A DNA stretch of 64,000 bases from Chitinophagales bacterium (GCA_020636495.1 JACJXQ010000008.1:1984001-2048000), one strand, 5' to 3'. Positions 1 through 8,559 are shown, counted from the stretch's first letter. Program-made: numbers and translations. Notes: generated by a model from the sequence alone, not told the origin.

Positions 1-1
1 C

Positions 2-2632
2 GGCAGTAGTTGGGACACTGTGGGTAGTGCAGGATTTTCTGCAGATGGTGTTCAATTTGTCTCTCTGGCTATAGACGGGAGTAGTACTCCGTATGTTGCT
101 TACCGGGATTATAGTGTTTATAAAGCTACCGTAATGAAATACAACGGCAGTAGTTGGGCAACTGTAGGCAGTACAGGATTTTCGGCAGGAGATATGAGCT
201 ATGCTTGTATGGCTATAGGTAGTAACGACACACCTTATGTTGCCTATTCTGATTTTGGTGGTGGCAGTGCAGGCAAAGCTACCGTAATGAAATACAATGG
301 CAGTAGCTGGGTAAATGTTGGTAGTGCTGGATTTTCGGCTGGCAGGGCTTACTATGTTTCACTTGCTATGGATGGTTCAGGTACACCATATGTAGTTTAC
401 CAGGATGCCGGCAACAGCAATAAGGCCACCGTGATGAAATACAATGGTAGTAGCTGGGTAAATGTAGGCAGTGCAGGATTTTCGGCAGGCATCCCCTATT
501 ATAATTCGCTGGCATTTGACAGTAATGATACTGCATACATAGCTTTTCAGGATGTTGGTAAAAGCGGTAAAACTACCGTGATGAAGTACAACGGCAGTAG
601 CTGGGATATAGTAGGTAGCAGGGGCTTTTCGGCAGGCAGCAGTAGTTATGTGTCTCTTGATATTGACGGCTCGGGCACACCATACATAGCTTATAAAGAT
701 GGAGGTAACAGCCAAAAAGCTACCGTAATGAAATATAATGGCAGTAGTTGGGCGGTAGTAGGCAGTGCGGGTTTTTCTGATAGTACAGCTGACTATACTT
801 CTCTTGTCATAGACAGATGGGGTACACCCTATGTAGCCTACCAAGACTACGGCAATAGCCAAAAAGCTACTGTAAGAAAATTCCCTCCGTTCACCTGGAA
901 TGGTAGTTGGGATCTTTATGGGACCCCCGATAGTACCGATAATGTGGTCATAAACTCAAATGCAGAACCTGCAAGTTTCAGCTGTGCCGGCCTGTTTATA
1001 AAAAATGGTTATGTGCTTAATACAGGTACTAATAAAACAATCACTATTTATGGTGGGTTTGTGAATAACGGTAATGGAGTGACGGGACAAGGAACTATTA
1101 CATTTACGAAAGATGGTACTGCTGAGCTTAGTGGCGATACATTAGAACATGAGGGAACGATTGTTGTAGAAAGCGGTTGCACACTAAATACAAATAACAA
1201 ACTACGACTAACTTCAGATGCCAGTAATACAGGACGCATTGGTGAAAGTGCAGGTACTATTAGCGGAGATGTAATGGTGCAACGTTATAGCATAGCAAAA
1301 AAATGCTACCGCTTATATACACACCCCTTTACCTCTTCTATTGCATTAAACCAGTTGACAGACGAGATAGATATTACAGGTAGCGGCGGGTCTGCAAACG
1401 GATTTACCAGTACAACCTCTAACGCTTCTTCGGCTTACTGGTTCAACCCTACCGCGGCAGATACTTCAAGCAGTAGTGTAAACAGTGGGTGGACAGCATT
1501 TACTTCTGCCAATACTAATAGCTGGGACCAGTACGAAGTGTTGCTGTTGTATCTGCGTGGTGCAAAAGGAGAAGGTTTAAATGGCCAGGCTTATACTCCA
1601 TCAGCTTCTACATTCGAAATGTCAGGAACTGTAAATCAGGGTACACAGGTAGTAACCATGACCAAAGGTAGCAACAGTAGCTTTGGTGTATGCGGCAACC
1701 CCTACCCGAGTGGTGTACAGATGCAGAATGTGAGTAAAGGCAGTAATGTAGGTGCCAATTACTATGTATGGGATGCCTCTTCAGGTGCAGACGGCGCATG
1801 GGTTGCCAATGCATTCACCAGCTCTTACATATTACCACCATATGCAGGCTTCTTTACCACGATTACAGCAACAGACAATATCACTTTCGAGGAGCAGGAC
1901 AAAGTTTCAGGCGGAACTGCCCTGCACAAGGGTACAGCAGCAACCAACTGGGTAGAACTGTATATCTACGACAGCACTACCAAATGGGACAGGTTGCTCA
2001 TCCACTTCGACGACAATGCTATGGAGGTGCAGGACAATGCAGACGCTAAAAAACTGTATAACCCCAACCTTGATTTTTACACACTTTTAAAAGATGGTAC
2101 AAGGCTGGCAATTGATGTTCGTCCTTACAGCGACTTAAAAAGTATACCGCTTGGACTGACTGCCTATAACAGGTATAATAAGTATGTGATCAAAACCGGC
2201 GACTACGATATTCCTGCAGGTGCCAAATTATACTTGCACGATAAATACCTGAATAAGACCGAAGAAATGAAGGCGGGTTATGAATATTGGTTTGATGTAA
2301 CGTCAGATACGCTGTCACAGGGCGACAAACGTTTCGAGATCAACATGGTAGGTAAGCCCACCAATAGTGTTATAGAGGCAAATACACGAACGCCCCGGAT
2401 GCAACTGATACCCAACCCGGCTTATGACGAAGTCAAGGTTTCCTTTGATGAAATGGAGGGTACTTCTGTCTTAAGGTTGATGAGTGTAACCGGTCAGGTT
2501 GTATACAGCAAGATGGTTGAGGGCAGTACGGGTAGTGTGGTTATCCCATTGCACAATATACCATCGGGTATATATATAGCCGATCTGGCTGGTAAAAATG
2601 CACGTTTCACACAAAAACTCATCAAGGAATAA
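2..2632 (+). CDS. T9SS-secreted repeat protein, 5' end outside the window
   Basis: The reading frame is already open at base 2, so this is the C-terminal ~876 residues of a larger protein. The first ~290 residues are six tandem units of about 47-49 residues, each with a KATVMKYNGSSW...VGS.GFSAG core and a TPYVAY strand; the spacing resembles beta-propeller blades, though the fold is an inference. A ~500-residue module follows (from about HPFTSSIALNQLTDEIDITG) that recurs almost intact in the proteins at 43463 and 46869. The end (MQLIPNPAYDEVKV to FTQKLIKE) is a typical type A T9SS sorting domain, so the protein should cross the outer membrane and be anchored or released there. The repeats are also nearly identical as DNA, which points to recent unit expansion. 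A small PFDGG-tail gene follows 64 bp downstream, as after the paralog at 43463. Ligand or function is unknown. Confidence 0.9.
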   Translation, partial: GSSWDTVGSAGFSADGVQFVSLAIDGSSTPYVAYRDYSVYKATVMKYNGSSWATVGSTGFSAGDMSYACMAIGSNDTPYVAYSDFGGGSAGKATVMKYNGSSWVNVGSAGFSAGRAYYVSLAMDGSGTPYVVYQDAGNSNKATVMKYNGSSWVNVGSAGFSAGIPYYNSLAFDSNDTAYIAFQDVGKSGKTTVMKYNGSSWDIVGSRGFSAGSSSYVSLDIDGSGTPYIAYKDGGNSQKATVMKYNGSSWAVVGSAGFSDSTADYTSLVIDRWGTPYVAYQDYGNSQKATVRKFPPFTWNGSWDLYGTPDSTDNVVINSNAEPASFSCAGLFIKNGYVLNTGTNKTITIYGGFVNNGNGVTGQGTITFTKDGTAELSGDTLEHEGTIVVESGCTLNTNNKLRLTSDASNTGRIGESAGTISGDVMVQRYSIAKKCYRLYTHPFTSSIALNQLTDEIDITGSGGSANGFTSTTSNASSAYWFNPTAADTSSSSVNSGWTAFTSANTNSWDQYEVLLLYLRGAKGEGLNGQAYTPSASTFEMSGTVNQGTQVVTMTKGSNSSFGVCGNPYPSGVQMQNVSKGSNVGANYYVWDASSGADGAWVANAFTSSYILPPYAGFFTTITATDNITFEEQDKVSGGTALHKGTAATNWVELYIYDSTTKWDRLLIHFDDNAMEVQDNADAKKLYNPNLDFYTLLKDGTRLAIDVRPYSDLKSIPLGLTAYNRYNKYVIKTGDYDIPAGAKLYLHDKYLNKTEEMKAGYEYWFDVTSDTLSQGDKRFEINMVGKPTNSVIEANTRTPRMQLIPNPAYDEVKVSFDEMEGTSVLRLMSVTGQVVYSKMVEGSTGSVVIPLHNIPSGIYIADLAGKNARFTQKLIKE

Positions 2633-2696
2633 TTTATCAACATCCTTTTCTGCCCTCATTTTTTCTTAGGAAAGAAAAGACAAAAAATATTTATTT

Positions 2697-2900
2697 ATGG
2701 AAACCAGCGTAGGAATAAAATTTATCCTCATCCTAATTGGAATTATATGTTTTTCTGTAACAATAGCTATGGCACAAGGACCAGGGTTCCCCGACCCACC
2801 TGTTGATACTCCTTTTGATGGAGGGGCCACTGCTATACTTATTGCAGCAGCGGCATATGGTACAAAAAAAATTGCAGGTACGGTAAAGAAAAACAAATGA
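2697..2900 (+). CDS. Small exported PFDGG-tail (PID-CTERM-like) protein
   Basis: A 67-residue protein with an N-terminal signal/TM segment ending at AMAQ. It continues with GPGFPDPPVDTPFDGG, a short Ala-rich hydrophobic stretch and a Lys-rich end (KKIAGTVKKNK). The order motif, hydrophobic segment, basic tail is that of exosortase-type sorting signals; I recall the label PID-CTERM for such Bacteroidota proteins, but that name should be checked. Two close paralogs lie at 46349 and 46549, again directly after a T9SS cargo gene. After signal cleavage only ~40 residues remain, so nearly the whole mature protein is the sorting signal. Function unknown. Confidence 0.75.
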   Translation: METSVGIKFILILIGIICFSVTIAMAQGPGFPDPPVDTPFDGGATAILIAAAAYGTKKIAGTVKKNK

Positions 2901-2931
2901 TATATTGATCTCCACCCGGGAGTAATGGTCA

Positions 2932-3001
2932 CTGGCGCAGATGTTCCGCAGAGGCATCTGCGCCAGATAAGTCACCTGGTCTGCAACCGGCAATATTCAG
3001 G
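2932..3001. repeat. Intergenic hairpin repeat, copy A
   Basis: A perfect 12-bp inverted repeat (CTGGCGCAGATG at 2932-2943, CATCTGCGCCAG at 2955-2966) is followed by ~35 bp ending in AACCGGCAATATTCAGG. The same arrangement, slightly degraded, lies at 4043-4109. The two copies bracket the gene at 3131-4000. Confidence 0.8.
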
Positions 3002-3063
3002 CTTAATAAAAATAGATTTACTTTAGTTTTTCAAATACCGGTCACAGGCCGGGTTATATAGTA

Positions 3064-3091
3064 GACACAGGTCTTGAAGGAGGCCTGTGCC
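3064..3091. repeat. Second hairpin upstream of the 3131 gene
   Basis: GACACAGGTC (3064-3073) and GGCCTGTGCC (3082-3091) form a 10-bp stem in which two positions pair only as G-U, so it holds in RNA. It lies 40 bp before the next start codon and could be a leader structure or part of the flanking repeat. Confidence 0.5.
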
Positions 3092-3130
3092 AGTTTGGTA
3101 ACATTACTCCTAAAAGAGTAACTTCAAAGT

Positions 3131-4000
3131 ATGTACAGGATATTAGTGTTTTTCATGGTTAGCATGCTTAGTTGTGCGCACTCTATAGCACAAGACAAAT
3201 ATATACATACCATCAATACCTTAGACTCTCTTTTTCTGAAAGGTGAATACAAGGCGATCATTAGTTTTTGTGACGAATCGAAGTATGAATTAAACTCCGA
3301 TTGCAGATACAATTTAATTGGCGCCTATTATTTTTCAGGCGATTCGGCAGGTGCATGGCGTCTGTTGAACAATGAGATAACACGGATTACGTCTAATAGC
3401 TCTTCCGCATATTCGTTGGATGTTTTATTTGATAAGGATTATTCATCCTACAAGAAGTTTCTGCTAACAAGCACAGCTAAAAAATATATAATGGGCCTCG
3501 TTGATTCAATATATATGTTGGAGCCTGTTACAGAAAAAGAAAGCGGTAAGGAATTACTACATCTGGTGATTGAAGACCAATGGGTTCGAAAAATGTCATC
3601 ATTATATGATCACTTTCAACCAGACAGGAAATATTTATTACCTCCCTCAATTGATAGTATGGATGCTATCAAGGCGCAAAAAGATCATTGTACCAAAGTT
3701 TTTGACTTTTATCAAAAGCAAAATAAACTCTTTTCCGAGACAGAAGTAGGAACAATATATTACCTGCAACTACTACTTTTTTTTCATGAGTGGGATATGA
3801 CAAGACGTGAGTTTTATCACAAATTATTAAAAGAAGGAGTGACATCAGGGGCTTTTAAAATAGAGGCTCAAATGAACTTTGAAATGAGTACTCAATTTAT
3901 TGAAATGGGAGCTTTAGAGTTTAGTAAACATAGGGACGAAATTCAAGAAGAGTATAGAAAGAAATACTCAAAACCTGAGTACAGATATCATATATTTTAG
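3131..4000 (+). CDS. Exported protein of unknown function
   Basis: 289 residues starting with a clear signal sequence (MYRILVFFMVSMLSCAHSIAQ). The Cys at about residue 15 is not in a good lipobox, so SPase I cleavage after the AQ is more likely. The rest looks helical, with a GEYKAIISFCDES / YNLIGAYYFSGDSAGAW pattern reminiscent of a degenerate TPR near residues 30-80. No sorting tail, no catalytic motif and no family that I recognise. The gene stands alone between two copies of the CTGGCGCAGATG hairpin repeat and is AT-richer than its neighbours, which could mean it arrived as a cassette. Confidence 0.75.
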   Translation: MYRILVFFMVSMLSCAHSIAQDKYIHTINTLDSLFLKGEYKAIISFCDESKYELNSDCRYNLIGAYYFSGDSAGAWRLLNNEITRITSNSSSAYSLDVLFDKDYSSYKKFLLTSTAKKYIMGLVDSIYMLEPVTEKESGKELLHLVIEDQWVRKMSSLYDHFQPDRKYLLPPSIDSMDAIKAQKDHCTKVFDFYQKQNKLFSETEVGTIYYLQLLLFFHEWDMTRREFYHKLLKEGVTSGAFKIEAQMNFEMSTQFIEMGALEFSKHRDEIQEEYRKKYSKPEYRYHIF

Positions 4001-4042
4001 AAATGGTACTTATATTATCCGATAATTTTGACCCCTGCTTCT

Positions 4043-4109
4043 CTGGCGCAGATGTTCCGTAGGGTCATCTGTGTCAGTTAAGTCATCCGGTTTGTAACCG
4101 GCATTCAGG
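4043..4109. repeat. Intergenic hairpin repeat, copy B
   Basis: CTGGCGCAGATG (4043-4054) faces CATCTGTGTCAG (4066-4077). The two differences from copy A keep the stem as G-U pairs in RNA. The flank (AAGTCATCCGG...AACCGGCATTCAGG) also matches copy A. Compensated changes suggest that a transcribed hairpin matters rather than the DNA palindrome. Confidence 0.7.
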
Positions 4110-4246
4110 AGATTTAGTTAAATCATATGTTACCGTGATGGGTGTCCCTAGCTCTCTGTAGTGTTTAAAAAATAATAAGCTGTCCTTAGTTTGTAACTAA
4201 GGACTTGCATGTTCTTACACTTTCTTTGCATCTATAGCGAATATAA

Positions 4247-4469
4247 TTTGATAAATTGTAAATAATAACGTATATTTGTCAATGTAAATAATTCTGGCTG
4301 CTTAAACCATGACACCATATGAACAACCAATTTAACCATCACTACCGGCAAGGTTCCGGTTTGCATCGAAATAATGTAAATATTTTATCGTCCCGCCTCA
4401 ACAGCGGGATTTTTTATTATTTGTTAAGTGCAACAAGTTTACGGTTTTACTTAACAATACTTAACAAAT
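4247..4469 (+). ncRNA. Putative small-RNA/operator element, copy 1
   Basis: A strong Bacteroidota promoter (TTTG 4247-4250, 20 bp, TATATTTG 4271-4278) precedes ~190 bp without a credible gene. In order the stretch holds an ACCGG..CCGGT hairpin (4344-4360), a TCCCGC..GCGGGA hairpin followed by a T run (4391-4416), and the tail TGTTAAGT (4422-4429), 19 bp, ACTTAACA (4449-4456), 2 bp, ACTTAACA (4459-4466). TGTTAAGT can pair with either ACTTAACA, giving two exclusive 3' hairpins. The same promoter and tail geometry occur at 52857-53062 and 59371-59510. An 8-codon frame from 4309 (MTPYEQPI) is the only short ORF seen. It accounts for most of the 4000-4622 gap. Confidence 0.5.
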
Positions 4470-4621
4470 GGGATCGTAAATGCTTGTTTATCAACATGAT
4501 GAACAATTTGTGTATTAACGATAAATCAAAAAGCAACTTGTATTATTGTGCGCATTATGTAGTTTTCCCAACCAAAATACTGCAATGCTTTGGGTCTGGT
4601 TTTGTTGTAGGAATGTACTGG

Positions 4622-5998
4622 TTAATTCTCTATTCCTTCCTCTTCATACATATCCAGTACAGATGTTGTTTTAGAGGCATCAAGAGGTATGGTGATATGA
4701 AAATGGGTACCTTCATTTTCTCTGCTTTCCAGCCTGATGTTACCACCATGCTGTTCAATTATCTGTTTACAAATATTCAACCCGAGCCCATGAGATTTTT
4801 CTCCTTTCAACCCCAATCTGCCTGCTTTGGAGAACCTGTCGAACAAGAAAGGCTGCATGTTTTCTGGTATCCCTATACCATTGTCAGACACAGTTATACA
4901 TGTATATTCTTTGCCTTTCGGAGACAATTGCAGATGTATTTTTGCCCCGTCATTTGTAAATTTTATTGCATTGCTGATAAAGTTGTCCAACACTCTGAGC
5001 ATTTTATCTTCATCAAGCCTGGCTGTAATGATATTTTCAGGTACTGTCAGCAGTATCTGTTTTCCATCTTTCATCTGGTGCGACCAGTGTTGTTGCACCT
5101 TCGAAAGAAACAGGTTTACATTTATGTCCTGCAACTGCAACCCTTGCGAGCTTTCTCCTTTAACTATCAGTATAAGGTCCCTGATAATATTCCTTGCCTC
5201 ATCACAAGCCTCTATTATCATGTCTGAATATTGCTCACGCTCATTCTGTGTAGCATTCATATTTCTGGCAAGTTCAACAAGGGCTGATATACTGTTGATA
5301 GGACTACGGAGATCATGAGCTACTATGCCAAGCATTTCTGTTTTTAACTGTCCTATCTTATTGATCTCGTGGTTGTTGCGTTCTATGTGTTTTAGTTGAA
5401 TGAAATAGTTAGCATGATATGAATATAACATACGGGAGATAAAGTAAAAGCCGCTGATCAGCATCAGGCCGGCAACCATATTCATTACTATGGCTTCTTT
5501 TGTATCCAGGAAATAATATATCCCTATACATGCGCCTATGTAGGTAATAATACTGGTCATTGCTGCTGCCCTGATGGTATACAACCAGGTGACGCTCACA
5601 AACAGCAGACTAAACATAAACAGGGTCATATTATTGGCCGGTGAACGACCTGACGTGAATGACAACCACATCATACTAAAGATGATAATCAAAGGGTAGC
5701 TGTTGGCAATAGTCTGTTTGAGCAATAGTCCACGCCTCATTGACATGTTTCTTGTATACAATATGCCCAGGTAGTATGCAACAGAAGCTAATAGCAAAAA
5801 TGTAAATCCTAACCTGTACTCCTGATGTGCTTTAATAAATGAATAGTCAATAAAGAAGCTTGTTGTACGTAATGCTACGCAAGCAATAATGATCAGTATA
5901 GAACTGATGCGCGTTACTTTAAGGTTTTGGTTGATGGCAAACAGTCTGAATGGTAATTTATATTTATCACTGACTGATTCGAAAATATATAGTTTCAT
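4622..5998 (-). CDS. Membrane sensor histidine kinase
   Basis: 458 residues. Residues ~30-190 carry about six hydrophobic segments (an integral-membrane sensor, no extracytoplasmic domain). A linker helix and the HisKA box follow, MLGIVAHDLRSPINSI, with the phospho-accepting His at 228. The ATPase domain has N343 (NFISNAIKF), DNGIGIP at 372-378 and GLGLN at 404-408. All key residues are present, so it should be active. No response regulator gene is adjacent, so it is an orphan kinase and the signal is unknown. It faces the putative small-RNA element at 4247-4469 tail to tail. Confidence 0.9.
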   Translation of the reverse strand: MKLYIFESVSDKYKLPFRLFAINQNLKVTRISSILIIIACVALRTTSFFIDYSFIKAHQEYRLGFTFLLLASVAYYLGILYTRNMSMRRGLLLKQTIANSYPLIIIFSMMWLSFTSGRSPANNMTLFMFSLLFVSVTWLYTIRAAAMTSIITYIGACIGIYYFLDTKEAIVMNMVAGLMLISGFYFISRMLYSYHANYFIQLKHIERNNHEINKIGQLKTEMLGIVAHDLRSPINSISALVELARNMNATQNEREQYSDMIIEACDEARNIIRDLILIVKGESSQGLQLQDINVNLFLSKVQQHWSHQMKDGKQILLTVPENIITARLDEDKMLRVLDNFISNAIKFTNDGAKIHLQLSPKGKEYTCITVSDNGIGIPENMQPFLFDRFSKAGRLGLKGEKSHGLGLNICKQIIEQHGGNIRLESRENEGTHFHITIPLDASKTTSVLDMYEEEGIEN

Positions 5999-6155
5999 AC
6001 ACCCCCTCTTCTGGTATCCATATGTTCATGCAAGTTTAATAAAAAAAGAAATATGTACAAAATTTATAACCTTGACTTTACGAATGGGATATTATTTTTT
6101 TGCTAACAACAATCCAAGCTTTTTACATTTTACTATATTTAGTAAAAGCATATAA

Positions 6156-6863
6156 ATGACGGTTGATGAAATTCTGGTACTATTAAAGAAGTTAGGTAGC
6201 GAGTCAACAAAAAAAGTTTTGATGAAACATGGTGCTAAAGATCCATGTTATGGTGTAAAAGTCGCAGACCTGAAAGTGATACAAAAAAAGGTCAAAAAGA
6301 ACCATGAATTAGCATTGGCTCTTTATGATTCTGGTGTATCAGATGCTAAATACCTGGCTGGCCTAATAGCAGAACCATCTAGAATGACCAAAGAGCATTT
6401 GGAAAAATGGTTGAAGCATGCCGACTGGCAAATGCTGACGGAATATACTGTAGCATGGGTTACAGCAGAAAGTAATTATGGCTGGGAGTTAGCTTTAGAT
6501 TGGATAGATTCAGGTGAGGAGGCGATGGCATCGTGTGGATGGGCTGCCTTATCAAGCTTCGTAGTAATAAAAAATGACGAAGATCTGGACATCAATGCTT
6601 TGAAAAGGCTATTGTCTTTTGTGGAAGAAACTATTGCTAAGGCACCCAATCGAGTAAGGTATACTATGAATGGTTTTGTGATCGCGGTAGGAAGCTATGT
6701 TGTTGAGTTAAATACATATGCAATAGAAACAGCAAAACGCATCGGGACTGTTTACGTAGATATGAACGGAACCTCCTGCAAGGTGCCATCAGCTATTGAA
6801 TACATCAATAAAGTAATGAAAAGAGGGAGCGTTGGCAAGAAAAGGAAAACTGCCATTTGCTAG
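6156..6863 (+). CDS. DNA alkylation repair (AlkD-like) family protein
   Basis: 235 residues, built as HEAT-like helical repeats. The DPCYGVKVADLKVIQKK stretch at residues 29-45 and the WLKHADWQMLTEYTVAW segment match the DNA alkylation repair family (PF08713), whose studied members are glycosylases for bulky or positively charged alkyl adducts. Many relatives lack demonstrated activity, so I call family only. The C-terminus is Lys/Arg rich (KRGSVGKKRKT), as expected for DNA contact. It is transcribed alone; a -7-like TATATTTA lies shortly upstream of the start. Confidence 0.8.
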   Translation: MTVDEILVLLKKLGSESTKKVLMKHGAKDPCYGVKVADLKVIQKKVKKNHELALALYDSGVSDAKYLAGLIAEPSRMTKEHLEKWLKHADWQMLTEYTVAWVTAESNYGWELALDWIDSGEEAMASCGWAALSSFVVIKNDEDLDINALKRLLSFVEETIAKAPNRVRYTMNGFVIAVGSYVVELNTYAIETAKRIGTVYVDMNGTSCKVPSAIEYINKVMKRGSVGKKRKTAIC

Positions 6864-6884
6864 TTGTTCTGGGGTATATAAAAA

Positions 6885-6902
6885 ATACGTGCTACCACGT
6901 AT
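6885..6902. repeat. Hairpin between the 6156 and 6971 genes
   Basis: ATACGTG (6885-6891), CTAC, CACGTAT (6896-6902): a 7-bp inverted repeat 20 bp after the AlkD-like stop. No T run follows, so it is a weak terminator candidate at best. Confidence 0.4.
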
Positions 6903-6922
6903 TGCTTACCAATATTTATGAT

Positions 6923-6944
6923 TGTACATTTAAGTCAATGTACA
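6923..6944. promoter_or_regulatory. Operator-like inverted repeat upstream of 6971
   Basis: TGTACATT (6923-6930), six bases, AATGTACA (6937-6944): a perfect 8-bp dyad 26 bp before the start of the 70-residue protein. The position suits a repressor or activator site; no binding protein can be named. Confidence 0.45.
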
Positions 6945-6970
6945 TTTATACCCTTTCTTAAACAAAAAAT

Positions 6971-7183
6971 ATGAACGATACGCTTTTTATAACAAATCGC
7001 ACCGATAAGCCAATGTTAGCTATTATTTCAGATAACTATACCGGTAATGATCTGGTTAAGTGTGAGCTACAGCCGGGGGCTAATAAAATTCATGTTACAA
7101 ACCTGGATAATGGAACGTATTATATCAGTCTTTCAGATCATAATAATGACGTGATATACAAAGAGAAGATCGTTAAGAACTAG
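6971..7183 (+). CDS. Orphan miniprotein resembling a T9SS sorting-tail domain
   Basis: 70 residues: MNDTLFITNRTDKPM, then a beta-rich body with LQPGANKIHVTNLDNGTYYI and the end VIYKEKIVKN. The second half follows the pattern of Por_Secre_tail domains (P.G...I...L..G.Y...L.......KKI.K.) found at the C-termini of T9SS cargo. Here there is no signal peptide and no passenger, so it is either a cytoplasmic single-domain derivative or a remnant of a longer gene. The frame is clean and a dyad precedes it, which argues for a real gene. It converges on the MFS gene with 10 bp between stops. Confidence 0.6.
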   Translation: MNDTLFITNRTDKPMLAIISDNYTGNDLVKCELQPGANKIHVTNLDNGTYYISLSDHNNDVIYKEKIVKN

Positions 7184-7193
7184 ACAAGTCAGG

Positions 7194-8477
7194 TCATTCT
7201 GCTATTGTTTCTTCACTTATGTTTAATGGTTGTATTGCGCTACCGTGCACAACATGTTCGTTGTGAACAGGTTTGTCTTTGAATTTCATAGCTCTGTGTA
7301 ACAGGTAGCCTATATACAGACAGCAAAGTATGACAGATATGCTAAGATACCCTGTTATATTGTAGTTGACTATCTTATCTTGCGGAGTACGTATAACAAT
7401 CAATCCGGCAATTAGTGAAGCCATTCCTACACCCATTTGCTGTATGGCAGAGTTAATATTCATGAAGCTACCCCTACGTGCGGGCGGAACTACTTCGCTA
7501 ACAATAGCTTGTGCGGGAATAGCACGCCCTGTTGAAACAATGAACCAAAAGCCAGTAATACACAACACAAAGTAAAAGGGTATGGCTGGCATATTTGTGA
7601 TAAGTGCAATAGGTGTAATAGCCAACAGAATCATATAGCTGAATAATTTGAATTTTCCCAGTCTATCTGCAAGTCTGCCAATAATAGGTGATGTAAAAAT
7701 GGTCAAACCTCCTCCGACAATATATATCAAAGGTGTCTGTGAATTGGAAAACCCAACGTTCAGTTCCATAAATGGAAAAAGGAATGGAATGATAAGAAAG
7801 TGACCTAGCATCATAGTAGATGACAAAAGTACTGCCAGCCTCTGATCTTTATCTTTAATGATATCCCTTATTATTATTACCGGGTTCAGTTTCTGCTTGC
7901 TTTTATCCTGCAAGTGGTCTGTCATGTTAGGGATATACCTATTAAGTAGTGGAATTAGAATTATGCCAACTCCTGCAACAAAATAAAATGGTGCATGCCA
8001 ACTAAAGAACTTTGACAGGTACAACCCGAAAGGAACACCAAACACAGAAGCAGCTGAAAAGGCTGCCATAACAATACCCATGGCCATCCCTCGTCTTTCA
8101 AATGGTATCTTATCAGCAACTATAGATAATACTTGTGCCCCGATAAGTCCTCCGAACAGGCCAGCCAATATTCTTGCAGCCAATAATAACTGGTAACTTG
8201 GTGCTATAGCACACATCAATGTTCCGGTAAGAAAGCCTGTATATGCAAACAACAGTACCTTTTTTCTGTCGAACCTGTCAACAAATGATGCGGCAGATAT
8301 ACTGGCAAATGCAGCACTGAAAGTATATGCAGCAACCAATAATGAAAACTGTTGTGCGCTGATATTGAAGTGTGGCATAAGAAAATTTCCCAATGGCATC
8401 ATGATCATGAAATCCATTATATGGGTAAAGTTGAGTGATGCCAGTAATAAGAGTAATATTCTTTCCTTGGTAGTCAT
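7194..8477 (-). CDS. MFS transporter, drug/metabolite efflux type
   Basis: 427 residues with about twelve hydrophobic helices in two halves and a central charged loop (NMTDHLQDKSKQKLNPV). Loop 2-3 carries the MFS motif A variant DRFDRKK at residues 67-73, and ARILAGLFGGLIGAQ fits TM4. The overall pattern resembles Bcr/arabinose-efflux type proton antiporters, and the substrate cannot be read from sequence. The cytoplasmic C-terminus is short (~35 residues). It appears monocistronic. Confidence 0.85.
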   Translation of the reverse strand: MTTKERILLLLLASLNFTHIMDFMIMMPLGNFLMPHFNISAQQFSLLVAAYTFSAAFASISAASFVDRFDRKKVLLFAYTGFLTGTLMCAIAPSYQLLLAARILAGLFGGLIGAQVLSIVADKIPFERRGMAMGIVMAAFSAASVFGVPFGLYLSKFFSWHAPFYFVAGVGIILIPLLNRYIPNMTDHLQDKSKQKLNPVIIIRDIIKDKDQRLAVLLSSTMMLGHFLIIPFLFPFMELNVGFSNSQTPLIYIVGGGLTIFTSPIIGRLADRLGKFKLFSYMILLAITPIALITNMPAIPFYFVLCITGFWFIVSTGRAIPAQAIVSEVVPPARRGSFMNINSAIQQMGVGMASLIAGLIVIRTPQDKIVNYNITGYLSISVILCCLYIGYLLHRAMKFKDKPVHNEHVVHGSAIQPLNISEETIAE

Positions 8478-8559
8478 GTTTTAGCGAAGGCAAAGTTCTG
8501 CTTAATTTATATTTCTACACAATGCGGAATATTCTTAAAAGTGATAGGCATATAAGCAA

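Noticed and set aside
20..880. CRISPR array or tandem DNA repeat
   Set aside because: Units of ~147 bp form one reading frame with conserved protein repeats; there are no spacers and no cas genes.
4309..4335. 8-codon frame MTPYEQPI as a leader peptide
   Set aside because: No counterpart exists in copies 2 and 3 and no regulated gene lies downstream on the same strand.
4319..5227. 302-codon plus-strand open frame
   Set aside because: It runs antisense through the histidine kinase, whose motifs are complete, and its first part covers the hairpin element. The translation is rich in Cys, Phe and Tyr with no domain.
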